NCBI RefSeq assembly: GCF_036324365.1
Contig: NZ_CP137080.1
Location: forward strand, 372,001-436,000
Reading direction: 5' to 3'
DNA from: Microbacterium limosum
GTDB lineage: Bacteria > Actinomycetota > Actinomycetes > Actinomycetales > Microbacteriaceae
DNA: 64,000 bases
The notes beneath the pieces are model-generated. The model made no database searches. It was not told the DNA's origin and worked only from the letters and a program-made list of their open reading frames with translations. Of this stretch, positions 6,971 through 16,455 are shown in pieces. How positions within the stretch are numbered: the stretch's first letter is position 1; each line of letters begins with the position of its first letter. Position numbers and translations under genes: made by a program.

Positions 6971-8746
6971 CTACGGCGCCACTCCACAGGCCGCGGCCAC
7001 GTCGGCGTCTTCCGTGCCGAACAGCGTCGGCGTGCGCACCAGCTCGAGCAGCTCGGTGTAGGGCGTCTGCACCACGACCTCGTAGGTGGCCGACTCGCCC
7101 GGCCACAGGTCGCTGGTCCACGACACCACCTGGCGCCCGTCGTGCGTGCCCGGTCCGAGCGTGCCGGCGGTGGCGGCATCCCCCAGTACCGTCGAGCCCT
7201 GCGGCATGTAGATGTACGTCACCGTGCGGATCAAACCCTCCGGCACGAAGGTGCCGAACCCGGTGATATACCCGGGCAAGGATGTCGCGGCATCCGCCGG
7301 CGCCTCGCTGCGCACCGTCACCGACAGCCCTGCGCGCGTCGTGCCGTCGGTCGCCGACTCGCACCAGCCGAGCGAGGTCTCCAGGCGCGCGTAGTAGTCC
7401 ATCTTCGATCCGGTGCCGTCGTTGACGAACACTCCGAATCGCGTCGCTTCGAGGTCGGTGACGGGCAGCGCGCCCACCAGGGTCGTCCCCTCGAGCACCG
7501 TCTGCTCCTCGTCGCGCTCGTTCCAGATGAGCAGCCGGTCTTCCGAGCCCGCCTGCACGAGGGCCTCGACCAGCGCGGTCGGCGACGCCTCGCCCGACGT
7601 GAGGGCGCCGAACACCGCCGCCGCCGCGGAGGCGAAGAACGCGTCCTGCTCGGCCGGTTCGGAGTAGCGGAAGTACACGTCGTTCAGCAGAAGCGGGACG
7701 GCGTTCTCGCTCGTGAGCACGTCTCCCGACGGCAGCGTCACCGGCCCCGTGGCGCGAAGGAGGTAGGACAGCGCCACGGGGTCGATCGAGATCACTCCGT
7801 CGACCGCGGTGCCCGTCGCGCGCTCCCAGAAGGCGCGTGAGAGCTCGCCCGTCAGCGCGAAGTCGGGCACGAGCGTCGTGTTGTGCATGAAGCGCACGGG
7901 GTCGAGCCCGTATATGCCCTGCACCTCGCTCGAGAGGGCGGCGATGGGCTCCCCTCCTTGCGTGAGCTCGTTCGCATCCGATTCGCCCGCCAAGCTTATG
8001 CGGCCGCCGTCCGTGTTCACGAGAATCACCGCACCTGGGATGCCGCCCAGCGAACGCCATTCAGCGTTGTTCTGGAAGAGCACGAGGTAGTTGCGGGGAC
8101 CGTCGGCCCCGAGCATCGGGGGGACCAGCTGCGTCGCACGGGCGAGGGCTTCCGTCGCCGTCGCGACCGTGCCCATGAGCTCCGATGCCTCGGCGAGCGG
8201 CTGCCGCACGGCGCCCACGAGCCCCGCGGTGTCGAGATCGTCGAGCGAGGCCGCTGACTGTGCGGCGGCCGACGCGGCGGTCGCCGCCGGCTGCTGCATC
8301 GCGATCAGCGGCGCGAGGTCGATGGCGCCGTCGCGCGGCGCGAAGGCGCTCACGTCCAGTCCCGCGGCGACGTCGAGCAGCGGGGCCAGGCCGCTCCGCA
8401 CGAGGGTGTCGATGGATGCCGCGACCGTCGATACGGCGCTCAACTGCGGGCCGATCCAGGGCACGCCCTCGACGAGCTTCCACACGGGGTCGGAGGTGAG
8501 GTCACGAGCGGCGGCCGTTTCATCGGCGAGGGCTGCCGCCGCCGTCGCCATCGCCGCCGGCTCGGTGCTGAGCGTCGACTGCACCTCGCCCGCGACCGCC
8601 TGCGCCGACGAGAGGTGTTGCTGAGCGAGGAGGGCGCGTACGCCCACCCAGGCGAGCACGGCGATCGCTGCGATCAGGACAACCCCGGTGACGATCGCGA
8701 AGACCCGGCCCGCGGAACGTCGGCGGGCGAGGGAGGCAGAGGTCAC
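6971..8746 (-). CDS. DUF4012 domain membrane-anchored protein
   Basis: The 591-residue protein has one N-terminal membrane anchor (VFAIVTGVVLIAAIAVLAWV) followed by a large extracytoplasmic part. The block NYLVLFQNNAEWRSLGGIPGA is the hallmark of DUF4012, found in actinobacterial proteins often encoded near exopolysaccharide genes; biochemical function is not established. GTG 8746 is the only sensible start ahead of the anchor. It lies a few kb from the fucose/nonulosonic-acid locus, which fits a role in surface polymers, but this is only inference from neighbourhood. Confidence 0.85.
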   Translation of the reverse strand: MTSASLARRRSAGRVFAIVTGVVLIAAIAVLAWVGVRALLAQQHLSSAQAVAGEVQSTLSTEPAAMATAAAALADETAAARDLTSDPVWKLVEGVPWIGPQLSAVSTVAASIDTLVRSGLAPLLDVAAGLDVSAFAPRDGAIDLAPLIAMQQPAATAASAAAQSAASLDDLDTAGLVGAVRQPLAEASELMGTVATATEALARATQLVPPMLGADGPRNYLVLFQNNAEWRSLGGIPGAVILVNTDGGRISLAGESDANELTQGGEPIAALSSEVQGIYGLDPVRFMHNTTLVPDFALTGELSRAFWERATGTAVDGVISIDPVALSYLLRATGPVTLPSGDVLTSENAVPLLLNDVYFRYSEPAEQDAFFASAAAAVFGALTSGEASPTALVEALVQAGSEDRLLIWNERDEEQTVLEGTTLVGALPVTDLEATRFGVFVNDGTGSKMDYYARLETSLGWCESATDGTTRAGLSVTVRSEAPADAATSLPGYITGFGTFVPEGLIRTVTYIYMPQGSTVLGDAATAGTLGPGTHDGRQVVSWTSDLWPGESATYEVVVQTPYTELLELVRTPTLFGTEDADVAAACGVAP

Positions 8747-8795
8747 CGTTTCACCCTAGGCGACCCCGCGATCACCGACCGGGCAGAATCGACCC

Positions 8796-9287
8796 GTGAC
8801 GTTCCTCCCCGACGATCTCTACGCCCAGATCGAACGATCGATCCCGCTCGCGTGCGTCGACTTCGTCCCCGTGCGCACCGCGCCGGACGGTGCGCAGCAG
8901 GTAGGCCTCATCCTCCGCGACTCGCCCTACGGCCGCGTGTGGTGCCACCTGGGAGGGCGGGTGCTCTACGGTGAGACGCTCGCGGCGGCACTCCGCCGCC
9001 ACTGCCTCGACACCCTCGGCGTCGAACCAGTGATCGACGACGACCCGCAACCCGCCTACGTGTACCAGTGGTTCCCCGAGGCGGCGCGCCCGGAGTCGCC
9101 CGCGACCGGTATCGATGCCCGGAAGCATTCCATCGGCCTCTCCTTCACGATCGAACTGCCGGATGCCGCAGCCATCGTCCCGCAGAACGAGGCGCTCGAC
9201 TTCGCCTGGTTCACCCCGCCTGCGTGGCCCGAGCCGCTCTGGCCGGGCGGCCGGACGCTGCTCGAGCGCCTGACGAAACGCTCGTAG
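8796..9287 (+). CDS. Nudix-like hydrolase (DUF4916)
   Basis: The 163-residue protein has a Nudix fold pattern: PLACVDFVPVRT, LILRDSPYGRVWCHLGGRVLYGE, then AALRRHCLDTLGV in place of the canonical Nudix box GX5EX7REUXEEXGU. The box is degenerate, with the REXXEE glutamates missing (RRHCLDTL), so classical pyrophosphatase activity is doubtful. Such DUF4916 proteins occur beside DUF4012 genes in Microbacteriaceae; here they are divergent with 49 bp between starts. GTG 8796 is the start. Confidence 0.7.
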   Translation: MTFLPDDLYAQIERSIPLACVDFVPVRTAPDGAQQVGLILRDSPYGRVWCHLGGRVLYGETLAAALRRHCLDTLGVEPVIDDDPQPAYVYQWFPEAARPESPATGIDARKHSIGLSFTIELPDAAAIVPQNEALDFAWFTPPAWPEPLWPGGRTLLERLTKRS

Positions 9288-9308
9288 TCGTTACCCGCGT
9301 GAGATCCG

Positions 9309-10622
9309 TCAGAAGGGGACGTCGTCGAGGTCGGGAACGAAGCCGACGGTGACCGGTGGCGGGGTGTCGGTGTAGCTGACTCCGCCGGGTGAGGTCCATT
9401 CGATGACGCCGCCGGGATGGTGTCTCACCCGCCAGGGTGTTTCCCCCTTCACCGTGTGATGTCGTCGGCAGAGCGCAGCGAGATTTCGATGGTGGGTCTG
9501 CCCGCCGAGGGCGTAGTCGTGGCCGTGGTCGATGTCGCACCGGTGGGTGGGCATGCGACATCCGGGGAATCTGCAGTGCGGATCTCGGACCCGAAGATGT
9601 CGGGTCAGATCTGCGGTTCTGGTGTATCGGTCGACGGCGAGGACGCCTCCGGTGATGGGGTCGGCGAGCACCCGCTCCCATCCCGGCGCGGTCACGGCGA
9701 GTAGTCGGGCCGTGTCGAGGTCGATGGGTGTGCGTCCGACGAGTTCGGCGGGGTCGTCGGTGACTCCGGCCAGTGCGAGGGCGGGGACGGTGACGTTGAC
9801 GGTCGCGCGGATGGATGCGAGCCCGCCGTGGCCGTCGCCGAGTCCCTCACCCGACTCCACGTCGATGCGGTGGGTGAGGGCGATCTCGGTGAGCACGTCG
9901 GCACGCACCTGATCCATCGTTCGGGAGTCGGCGGCATCCATCGCACCGGTGTTCGTGTGGCCGTCGTTGAGGACCTCGCGGGCGATCTGGCTGATCAGGG
10001 CGTGGATGCCGTGCACCGGCACGGCCGGGCCGCGCAGCAAGAGTTCGGTCATCCCGTCGGCGACATCCCGCACCCACACGCCCCGACCCTCCCGTGCGGC
10101 TTGGTGCCGTTGCGCGAAGGTGGTGGGTTGCACCTGCTCGACCAGCCGCGCGAGCTGCGGGCCGAGTCGTCCGGGCGTCGTCGAGGCCGCCCGCTCGAGC
10201 GCTTCGCCCTCGAACGCGGCCCGGATGTCGGGGTCGGTGAGCTTCACCCCGTGCTCCACGATCGCCCGCACATGGCCGACCGATACCCGCCCTGCGGCCA
10301 ATGCCTCCCATGTGGCCGCGAACCGGGTGACAACCGTATGGGCATCATCCATCCGGCGCTGCACCGAGCGGTCGGGCTGTCGGGCATGCGCCCCGAGCTC
10401 GGCAGCGAGCGCGCGCAGCGGCAGGTCAGCCTCGCGGCTGGCCGTGCGGGGGATCGCCTCGATGCGTTCCACACCCACGGCCTGCGCCCGCGCAAGCACC
10501 GCCATCGCTCGAGCCTCGGCCGCGGCGACATCCGCCACCGCCGCTGCGTACTCCGCCGCGAGCGCCGCGGCAACGGCGTCGACCTCGGGGTCGTTGCCAC
10601 CGCAGCCGAGTGTCGTATTCAT
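9309..10622 (-). CDS. DUF222 / HNH endonuclease domain protein (13E12-type), copy 2
   Basis: This 437-residue paralogue of the gene at 46-1365 has the same architecture: DUF222 then an HNH motif (CRFPGC, CDIDHGHDYALGG, NLAALCRRHH). The central and C-terminal blocks are close to copy 1 (for example VNVTVPALALAGVT and PITG-VLAVDRYT). The start at ATG 10622 parallels copy 1: a TAGAGT hexamer sits 7 nt upstream and a LexA-like box overlaps the start. The in-frame ATG 10652 is the alternative. Function is unknown. Confidence 0.87.
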   Translation of the reverse strand: MNTTLGCGGNDPEVDAVAAALAAEYAAAVADVAAAEARAMAVLARAQAVGVERIEAIPRTASREADLPLRALAAELGAHARQPDRSVQRRMDDAHTVVTRFAATWEALAAGRVSVGHVRAIVEHGVKLTDPDIRAAFEGEALERAASTTPGRLGPQLARLVEQVQPTTFAQRHQAAREGRGVWVRDVADGMTELLLRGPAVPVHGIHALISQIAREVLNDGHTNTGAMDAADSRTMDQVRADVLTEIALTHRIDVESGEGLGDGHGGLASIRATVNVTVPALALAGVTDDPAELVGRTPIDLDTARLLAVTAPGWERVLADPITGGVLAVDRYTRTADLTRHLRVRDPHCRFPGCRMPTHRCDIDHGHDYALGGQTHHRNLAALCRRHHTVKGETPWRVRHHPGGVIEWTSPGGVSYTDTPPPVTVGFVPDLDDVPF

Positions 10623-10628
10623 GTTCGA
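10613..10628 (-). promoter_or_regulatory. LexA box-like operator over the second DUF222-HNH start
   Basis: The + strand reads TCGTAT-TCAT-GTTCGA, two mismatches from TCGAAC-N4-GTTCGA. Its placement relative to the ATG (10622) and the TAGAGT hexamer (complement at 10630-10635) is identical to copy 1, which strengthens both calls. Confidence 0.5.
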
Positions 10629-10806
10629 AACTCTACGCGGGGCCTCCGACATCGGCCGGTGATATCAGGACATCGCCGACAAAGTGCGTCGTGTGACGCC
10701 CCCGTCAGATCGGCAGGCGGTTCGATCGCTACGCGTTCAGGTTCTCGCGAAGAGTCGTTCCGGCCCGCAGATGCCGCTGTGGCGCTCCCCGCCCATAGTC
10801 GGCCGT

Positions 10807-10822
10807 CACGCAATGTTGCGTG
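10807..10822. promoter_or_regulatory. Palindrome upstream of a small membrane protein gene
   Basis: CACGCAA-TG-TTGCGTG is a perfect 7+7 palindrome 33 bases before the ATG at 10855. It could be an operator or a leader hairpin. The remainder of 10636-10854 shows no other feature. Confidence 0.35.
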
Positions 10823-10854
10823 GAGAGGGCATGATGATGCGCGAGAGGACTGAC

Positions 10855-11304
10855 ATGACAGACGCCGACGAGAAGAAGTCCCGACTAGCCGAGCTTCGCG
10901 AGAAGTTCAACGTTCCCGAGCCGATTCCGACACCGGCTCGCACGACGAAACAAGCGAGCCCGCGCGCGGAGTTCGACGCGTTCCAATCTGTCCAATTCGA
11001 GTGGAAGACCACGCTGTTTGCGATGAAGCGTCTGCGCAGTGGAACGATGCTTTGGCGCCTCCGCACGTGGCCCGCAACCGCGATCGGCGTCTTCTTGCTC
11101 GTAGCCTCGGTCGTCGGGCTGATCGTGGGCGGCCCCGCAGCGGCCCTTCCTCTCATCGCTGTATGGATGATCTACACCGTCTCATGGACGATGTGGACCA
11201 TCGTGTTCGAATCGGCGACTCCCCTGAGATGGGAGGAAGTCGTGCACAAGGCCAGCGACTACGCGCACTGGAAGCACAACCCGCGGAACAAACCTGGGTT
11301 CTGA
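10855..11304 (+). CDS. Hypothetical membrane protein, two membrane segments
   Basis: The 149-residue protein has a charged N-terminal half that may form a helix (DEKKSRLAELREKF), a Pro/Thr-rich linker, and two adjacent hydrophobic helices (ATAIGVFLLVASVVGLIVGG and ALPLIAVWMIYTVSWTMWTI), then a hydrophilic tail. ATG 10855 is chosen from several in-frame starts because GAGAGGA precedes it at 6-7 bases. I do not recognise the family. It sits between the DUF222 gene and the polysaccharide locus, convergent with fcl. Confidence 0.65.
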   Translation: MTDADEKKSRLAELREKFNVPEPIPTPARTTKQASPRAEFDAFQSVQFEWKTTLFAMKRLRSGTMLWRLRTWPATAIGVFLLVASVVGLIVGGPAAALPLIAVWMIYTVSWTMWTIVFESATPLRWEEVVHKASDYAHWKHNPRNKPGF

Positions 11305-11331
11305 TCCCAAATACGGCCGTGTCGGTGGGCC

Positions 11332-12312
11332 CTAACCCCGCAGTTTCCCCACGTGCTCGCGGTACCACTCCACCGTCCGCCGCAGCCCCTCCTCGAGGGA
11401 GATCGAGGATCGCCACCCGGCCTCGGCCAGCTTCGACACGTCGAGCAGCTTCTGCGGGGTGCCGTCGGGCTTCGAGGTGTCCCACTCCGTCGCACCCGTG
11501 AAGCCGACCACCGAAGCGACAACAGAGGCGATCCCGGCGATCGTCACGTCCGATCCGGTGCCCACGTTCACCTGCTCCGGCCCGTCGTAGTGCTCCAGCA
11601 GGTGCAGGCAGGCGTCGGCCATGTCGTCGGCGTGCAAGAACTCGCGTCGCGGCGTGCCGGTGCCCCAGTTCGTGACGACCGGAGCCCCGGAACGAGCCGC
11701 CTCGTCGTACCGGCGGATCAGCGCCGGCAGCACGTGGGAACCCTGCGGGGAGAAGTTGTCGTTCGGTCCGTAGAGGTTGGTCGGCATCGCCGAGATCCAC
11801 GGCAGCCCGTACTGGCGGCGCACCGCCTGCACGTGCAGGATGCCGGCGATCTTCGCGATCGCATACGCGTCGTTCGTCGGCTCCAGGTGCCCGGTCAGCA
11901 GCGAGTCCTCGCGGATGGGCTGCTCGGCGAACTTGGGGTAGATGCACGACGAGCCGAGGAAGAGCACTCGCTCGACGTCGACGGAGCGTGCGGCATCCAG
12001 CACGTTGACCTGGATGCGCATGTTGTCGCTGAGGAAGTCGACGGGGTAGGTGGAGTTGGCCATGATGCCGCCCACCTTCGCCGCCGCCAGCACGACATAC
12101 CGGGGGCGTTCGGCCGCGAAGAACTCGAACACGGCGTCGCGGTCTTTCAGGTCGAGCTCCGACGAGGTGCGCCCGATGAGGCGCGAGAAGCCCGCGGCCT
12201 CGAGGCGGCGCCAGATCGCCGAGCCGACCAGCCCGCGGTGCCCCGCGACGTAGAAGACGGCGTCGCGGTCGAGCTCGCCCGGCGTGAATTGCAGGCCGTC
12301 CGAGGCGACCAT
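11332..12312 (-). CDS. fcl: GDP-L-fucose synthase
   Basis: The 326-residue SDR-family epimerase/reductase converts GDP-4-keto-6-deoxy-D-mannose to GDP-L-fucose with NADPH. The nucleotide motif is VAGHRGLVGSAIWR. FLGSSCIYPKFA carries the catalytic Ser; the YxxxK motif is YAIAK; the GDP-fucose synthase landmark NLYGPNDNF follows. Its ATG (12312) overlaps the gmd stop in TGATG, so the two are translationally coupled and work in sequence. The same frame remains open well into gmd, but the coupled ATG gives the canonical length. Confidence 0.94.
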   Translation of the reverse strand: MVASDGLQFTPGELDRDAVFYVAGHRGLVGSAIWRRLEAAGFSRLIGRTSSELDLKDRDAVFEFFAAERPRYVVLAAAKVGGIMANSTYPVDFLSDNMRIQVNVLDAARSVDVERVLFLGSSCIYPKFAEQPIREDSLLTGHLEPTNDAYAIAKIAGILHVQAVRRQYGLPWISAMPTNLYGPNDNFSPQGSHVLPALIRRYDEAARSGAPVVTNWGTGTPRREFLHADDMADACLHLLEHYDGPEQVNVGTGSDVTIAGIASVVASVVGFTGATEWDTSKPDGTPQKLLDVSKLAEAGWRSSISLEEGLRRTVEWYREHVGKLRG

Positions 12313-13343
12313 CAGAGCGTTCCCCACGACGCGAGCTTCACCTTGTCGTACCAGGGCTTGCCCTCGTGCTCCAGCGCCTCCACGTCGGCGTCGACCATGA
12401 GTCGGGCCAGCTGCGCGCCGTCGATCGTCGGCGTCCAGCCGAGCTTCTCCTGCGCGCGAGTGGAGTCGCCGATCAGCGCGTCGACCTCGGTGGGCCGCAG
12501 GTAGCGCTCGTCGAACTTCACGAACTCCTGCCAGTCGAGCCCCACATGACCGAAGGATGCCTCGAGGAAGTCCTTGATCGTGTAGCCGACGCCCGTGGCC
12601 AGCACGTAGTCGTCGGGGGTGTCGACCTGCAGCATGCGCCACATGCCCTCGACGTACTCGGCGGCGTAGCCCCAGTCGCGGATCGACTCGAGGTTGCCGA
12701 GGTAGATGTCCTTCTGCACGCCGGCCTTGATGCGCGCGACGGCGCGGGTGATCTTGCGGGTCACGAACGTCTCGCCGCGGCGGGGCGACTCGTGATTGAA
12801 GAGGATGCCGTTGACCGCGAACATGTCGTACGCCTCGCGGTAGTTCTTGGTGATCCAGTAGCTGTAGAGCTTTGCGGCCGCGTAGGGCGAGCGCGGGTAG
12901 AACGGGGTGTCCTCGTTCTGGGGCGGGGGAGTGGCCCCGTACAGCTCCGACGACGACGCCTGGTAGAACTTCGTCTTGATGCCCGACAGACGCACCGCCT
13001 CGAGCAGACGGATCGTGCCGGTGCCGGTCGTGTCGGCGGTGTGCTCGGGCTCGTCGAACGAGACCCGCACGTGCGACTGCGCGGCCAGGTTGTAGACCTC
13101 GTCGGGGTTGATCTCGGCCATCAGCGTGACCAGGCGGGCCCCGTCGGAGAGGTCGCCGTAGTGCAGGAAGAGCTTTGCCGCGGGGTCGTGGGGGTCGACG
13201 TAGAGGTGGTCGATGCGGGAGGTGTTGAAGGTGGAGGCGCGGCGGATCATGCCGTGCACCTCGTAGCCCTTGGCGAGCAGCAGCTCGGTGAGGTACGAAC
13301 CGTCCTGGCCTGTGATTCCGGTGATGAGGGCGCGCTTGGTCAA
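12312..13343 (-). CDS. gmd: GDP-mannose 4,6-dehydratase
   Basis: The 343-residue extended SDR makes GDP-4-keto-6-deoxy-D-mannose, the precursor of GDP-L-fucose. It shows [16 protein letters not shown] (NADP site), [15 protein letters not shown], the catalytic [10 protein letters not shown] and [17 protein letters not shown], all classical for Gmd. The start is TTG at 13343, overlapping the glycosyltransferase stop (TTGA), with GGAG about seven bases ahead. It forms an operon with the upstream glycosyltransferase and downstream fcl. No GDP-mannose synthesis genes are in the window, so they must be elsewhere. Confidence 0.95.
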   Translation of the reverse strand: MTKRALITGITGQDGSYLTELLLAKGYEVHGMIRRASTFNTSRIDHLYVDPHDPAAKLFLHYGDLSDGARLVTLMAEINPDEVYNLAAQSHVRVSFDEPEHTADTTGTGTIRLLEAVRLSGIKTKFYQASSSELYGATPPPQNEDTPFYPRSPYAAAKLYSYWITKNYREAYDMFAVNGILFNHESPRRGETFVTRKITRAVARIKAGVQKDIYLGNLESIRDWGYAAEYVEGMWRMLQVDTPDDYVLATGVGYTIKDFLEASFGHVGLDWQEFVKFDERYLRPTEVDALIGDSTRAQEKLGWTPTIDGAQLARLMVDADVEALEHEGKPWYDKVKLASWGTL

Positions 13344-14641
13344 ACGGTGCTCCGTGCTTCGTGCGAGGTGGGGACTTCGGTGGGTTCGTGCGGCGACTCG
13401 TCAACGCTCCCATGCCCGCACAGGCGCATGATCATGGCGCTGAACTGGTCGATCGCGGCCTCTTCGTCGAGCACCGTCTCCCGGTAGCGGCGACCGTTGG
13501 CGCCGAGCCGGGCGCATCGGTCGGGGTCGGCGCCCAGCGCGAGCGCGGCGTCGAGCAGGTTCGCGGGGTGGCCGGCCGCGACGACGACCCCGGCATCCGC
13601 GGCCCGCACCTCGTCGGCCGTGATGCCGGTGGGGTCGGTCGCGGCGAGCACGGGGCGTCCGGTCGAGAAGTACGACGTGAGCTTGCTGGGTACGGCCATC
13701 TCCGACACCCCGGCCTTCTCATTGACGAGCAGCACATCGGCCGAGCCGAGAGCGGCGGCGAAGCCGGCGTCGTCGAGGGCGTCGAGAAACTGCAGCGTGG
13801 GGATGCCGCGGCCCAGCCGCTCGAGGCGCGCGCGATCCGAGCCGCCGCCGAGCAGCACGAACCGGACCTTGTCCCCTCGGGACGCGGCGAGTTCGGCCGC
13901 CGACACGACGTTGTCGAGCCCCTGCTTCACGCCCATGTTGCCGGCGTGGAGGATGACGGTCTCGTCGCCCCAGCCGAGCTCTCGGCGGGCTGCAGCCACG
14001 TCGATGACGGGCGAGGGGGGTAGGTGCGTCCAGTTGCGCACGACCTCGATGCGCTCGCGGGGCACGCCGAAGTCTTCGTGCACGCGCGTGGCGAAGCGGT
14101 CGTGGATGACGACGACGCGGTCGGCGTTGCGCAACAGCCAGCCCTCGAGCGTGCGCATGATGCGCAGCACGGTACCGCCACCCTGGCCGGTCTCGGTGAG
14201 GCCAAGACTGTAGAGGTCTTGCACCCACACCACGAGAGGTGTGCTGCGGTTCAGCGTCTTGGCGCGCAAGGTGGCAAGGGTCGACGAGATGAGGGCGGGA
14301 GAGACCGCGACGATGGCGTCGGGAGAGTGCCAGCGCGTCGTCTGCAGGCGTGCGCCGTACGAGACTTCAGACAGCAGGCGCCGCATGCCCACGGGGCGCG
14401 CGGGCACGTAGTGCTTCACGCGGTGCACGTGCACTCCGTCGAGATGCTCCCTGCGTGACCACTGCCCGTAACCTGGCGTGACCCGCCAGTTCGGATAATG
14501 GGGATGCGTCGTGACGACGCGCGTAGGGTGGCCACGACGAACCAGCCCGCGAGCCATAGCACCGGTGTAAGGGGAAATCCCGGTGTGCTCAGGAGGGTAG
14601 TTGAGTCCGAGGACCGTGACGCGTGGGGAAGGTCGCGGCAT
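13340..14641 (-). CDS. Glycosyltransferase, GT4 family, WcaI-like
   Basis: The 433-residue protein has a GT-B fold. The N-terminus [20 protein letters not shown] and the HPHYPNW segment are typical of WcaI-type (colanic-acid) fucosyl/glycosyltransferases. The C-terminal nucleotide half has [17 protein letters not shown] and a [19 protein letters not shown] region in place of the usual EX7E. It probably transfers a sugar from a GDP- or UDP-donor to the lipid-linked repeat unit at the cytoplasmic face. ATG 14641 is preferred over the longer frame because the domain begins immediately. It is first in an operon with gmd and fcl, suggesting fucose as donor sugar. Confidence 0.88.
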   Translation of the reverse strand: MPRPSPRVTVLGLNYPPEHTGISPYTGAMARGLVRRGHPTRVVTTHPHYPNWRVTPGYGQWSRREHLDGVHVHRVKHYVPARPVGMRRLLSEVSYGARLQTTRWHSPDAIVAVSPALISSTLATLRAKTLNRSTPLVVWVQDLYSLGLTETGQGGGTVLRIMRTLEGWLLRNADRVVVIHDRFATRVHEDFGVPRERIEVVRNWTHLPPSPVIDVAAARRELGWGDETVILHAGNMGVKQGLDNVVSAAELAASRGDKVRFVLLGGGSDRARLERLGRGIPTLQFLDALDDAGFAAALGSADVLLVNEKAGVSEMAVPSKLTSYFSTGRPVLAATDPTGITADEVRAADAGVVVAAGHPANLLDAALALGADPDRCARLGANGRRYRETVLDEEAAIDQFSAMIMRLCGHGSVDESPHEPTEVPTSHEARSTV

Positions 14642-14697
14642 ATCAGTGACACTATCGTGGTAGTGGTTCCGGGCGCGTGAAACGGGGGAGGCAGCGT

Positions 14698-15264
14698 GTG
14701 GCAGACGTCCCAGTGATCGATCTATCAAAGGCGCCTGGGGAGCGCGCAGCGTGGGACAGGCCAGCGTGGGTCGTTTATCTGTGGGGCATCTGCGAGCTGC
14801 TGTTCGTCACGAATCCGTGGCAGATCAGTTCGGGCATTCGCGTGCGCGTGCTGCGGGCGTTCGGTGCCGAGATCGGCAACGGCGTTGTCTTCCGACCGCG
14901 CACCCGAGTCAAGTTTCCGTGGAAGCTGCACATCGGCGACCGCTCGTGGATCGGCGAGGGTGTGTGGTTTCACAACCAGGACCACATCTACGTGGGCCAT
15001 GATGTCGTGATCTCGCAGGAGACGTTTCTCACGACCGGAAGTCACGCACATAGGCGTGACATGGCCCTCATCACGCGTCCGATTCGCATCGAGGACGGCG
15101 CGTGGCTCACATCTCGGTGCACCGTACTCGGTGGGGCCCACGTTGGTCGTTCTTCCCTTGCGACGCCGATGTGCCTTGTGGCCGGCTTAGTGCCCGCTAA
15201 CGTGATTATCAGCGGGCCGACCGCCCAGGTGATCGGGCACCGTTTCCCGTCTACGACCGCATGA
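14698..15264 (+). CDS. WcaF-type acyltransferase (left-handed beta-helix)
   Basis: The 188-residue protein matches WcaF/LacA-family O-acetyltransferases: an N-terminal helical part (WVVYLWGICELLFVTNPWQ), then hexapeptide turns (IGNGVVFRPRTRVKFPWKLHIGDRSWIGEGVW, ISQETFLTTGSHAHRRDMALITRPIRIEDGAWLTSRC cut here only for description). The HN-QDH and SHAHRRD histidines fit the active site. It probably acetylates a sugar of the repeat unit. GTG 14698 is chosen because GGGGGAGG stands seven bases upstream. The next gene overlaps in ATGA. It is divergent from the GT4 gene across about 56 bp, so both share one promoter region. Confidence 0.85.
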   Translation: MADVPVIDLSKAPGERAAWDRPAWVVYLWGICELLFVTNPWQISSGIRVRVLRAFGAEIGNGVVFRPRTRVKFPWKLHIGDRSWIGEGVWFHNQDHIYVGHDVVISQETFLTTGSHAHRRDMALITRPIRIEDGAWLTSRCTVLGGAHVGRSSLATPMCLVAGLVPANVIISGPTAQVIGHRFPSTTA

Positions 15265-16382
15265 AGATAATCCACGTTGTCACGTATGTGTCGCCTGATG
15301 GAGCGTTTGGTGGTCCTACGCGCGTAGCCTTAGCTCAAGCGGAGGAACTGGCTGCGCGAGGGCACGAAGTCTCGGTGTTTGCGGCGGCACCGGCGGCGCG
15401 AGCTGCAAGCACGGAGCAAGACGGCTACGTCCTGCGGACTTTCCCTGCGCAGCGGCCACCCATTGTTCGAGGATTCGCGTTCTTGCGGGCTCGAGGTATG
15501 CTGCGAGCCCTAAAGCGGACGCTCCAGTCCGTGGATGTCGCGCACGTTCACCTTGCTCGAGATCTCGTCACTCTGCCCGCTGCGTCACTGTTCCGTAGGC
15601 AGGGCACTCCCTACGTGGTTCAGCCGCACGGCATGATCGACGCGTCTGATCGGCTGCTTGCCGTACCTTTGGACAAGTTTGCAACTCGGCCCGCGCTCCG
15701 AGGCGCAGCGGAAGTTCTCGCGCTAACTGCTCGCGAAACCTCTGACCTTGTCGGAGTCGCCCCGGGGATCGTTCCTCGGCGGATCGGAAATGGGCTCAAG
15801 CTCGGGAACATCCCGCCGTACGAAGGACGCGGTGACGTAGTGATGTTCCTGGCTCGGTTGCATCCTCGCAAGCGTCCGCTAGCATTCGTGCGGATGGCTG
15901 CGCTTCTCGCCGAAAGGTTCTCGAGCGCGCGATTTGTGCTTATCGGCCCGGACGAAGGCGAGGGGGCAGCTGTACGCGATGCCATCGCCGGCTCGGGGCA
16001 CTCGGAGCAGATCACGTGGATGGGAGCAGCGTCGCCGGAGCGAACTGACGAGCTTCTTGCGACGGCGAAGGTGTATGTGCTTCCGGCCTTCGACGAGGTC
16101 TTTCCTATGTCAGTACTGGAAGCGATGCGGGCGGGTACTCCAGTGGTCACAACTGACTCGCTTGGAATCGCCGCCGACTGCCGTGCTCACGGAGCCGCGC
16201 TTGTGACGGATGGATCCGCCCACCAGCTTGCCGCGGCAGTAGCCTCTCTACTCGATGACGCCACCCTTGCTGAAGAGATTCGAATAGGGGCGGGCAGATA
16301 CCTGGAAGAGCAGCTGAACATCGCGCGTGTCGCAGAGCAATTGGAATCAGCATACGCCGCCGCGGCGGGCAATCGTCGGTGA
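15261..16382 (+). CDS. Glycosyltransferase, GT4 family
   Basis: The 373-residue GT-B protein has the N-terminal acceptor half (IIHVVTYVSPDGAFGGPTRVAL) and the C-terminal donor half with FLARLHPRKRPLAFVRM, the VLIGPDEGEG loop and the EX7E-type DEVFPMSVLEAMRAGTPVV. It should add one sugar to the lipid-linked unit. The donor is unknown. It overlaps the acyltransferase by four bases (ATGA), so it is coupled to it. From here rightwards the codon third positions become visibly less GC-rich than those of the flanking chromosome. Confidence 0.88.
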   Translation: MKIIHVVTYVSPDGAFGGPTRVALAQAEELAARGHEVSVFAAAPAARAASTEQDGYVLRTFPAQRPPIVRGFAFLRARGMLRALKRTLQSVDVAHVHLARDLVTLPAASLFRRQGTPYVVQPHGMIDASDRLLAVPLDKFATRPALRGAAEVLALTARETSDLVGVAPGIVPRRIGNGLKLGNIPPYEGRGDVVMFLARLHPRKRPLAFVRMAALLAERFSSARFVLIGPDEGEGAAVRDAIAGSGHSEQITWMGAASPERTDELLATAKVYVLPAFDEVFPMSVLEAMRAGTPVVTTDSLGIAADCRAHGAALVTDGSAHQLAAAVASLLDDATLAEEIRIGAGRYLEEQLNIARVAEQLESAYAAAAGNRR

Positions 16383-16455
16383 AAGCCTTTACGCGCCCGA
16401 TAGCCGAAAAGTTGATGGATGAACGTGCCCTCGTGATTAGTGGAGCTATGACAGG

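Noticed and set aside
8796..9287. Calling the DUF4916 gene an active GDP-mannose or NTP pyrophosphatase
   Set aside because: The Nudix box lacks the REXXEE glutamates, so only a Nudix-like fold is claimed.
11332..13413. Apparent fused fcl and upstream frame of nearly 700 codons
   Set aside because: The fcl frame runs open antiparallel to gmd only because the start is not marked. The coupled TGATG start at 12312 gives two normal genes, so it is not a fusion.
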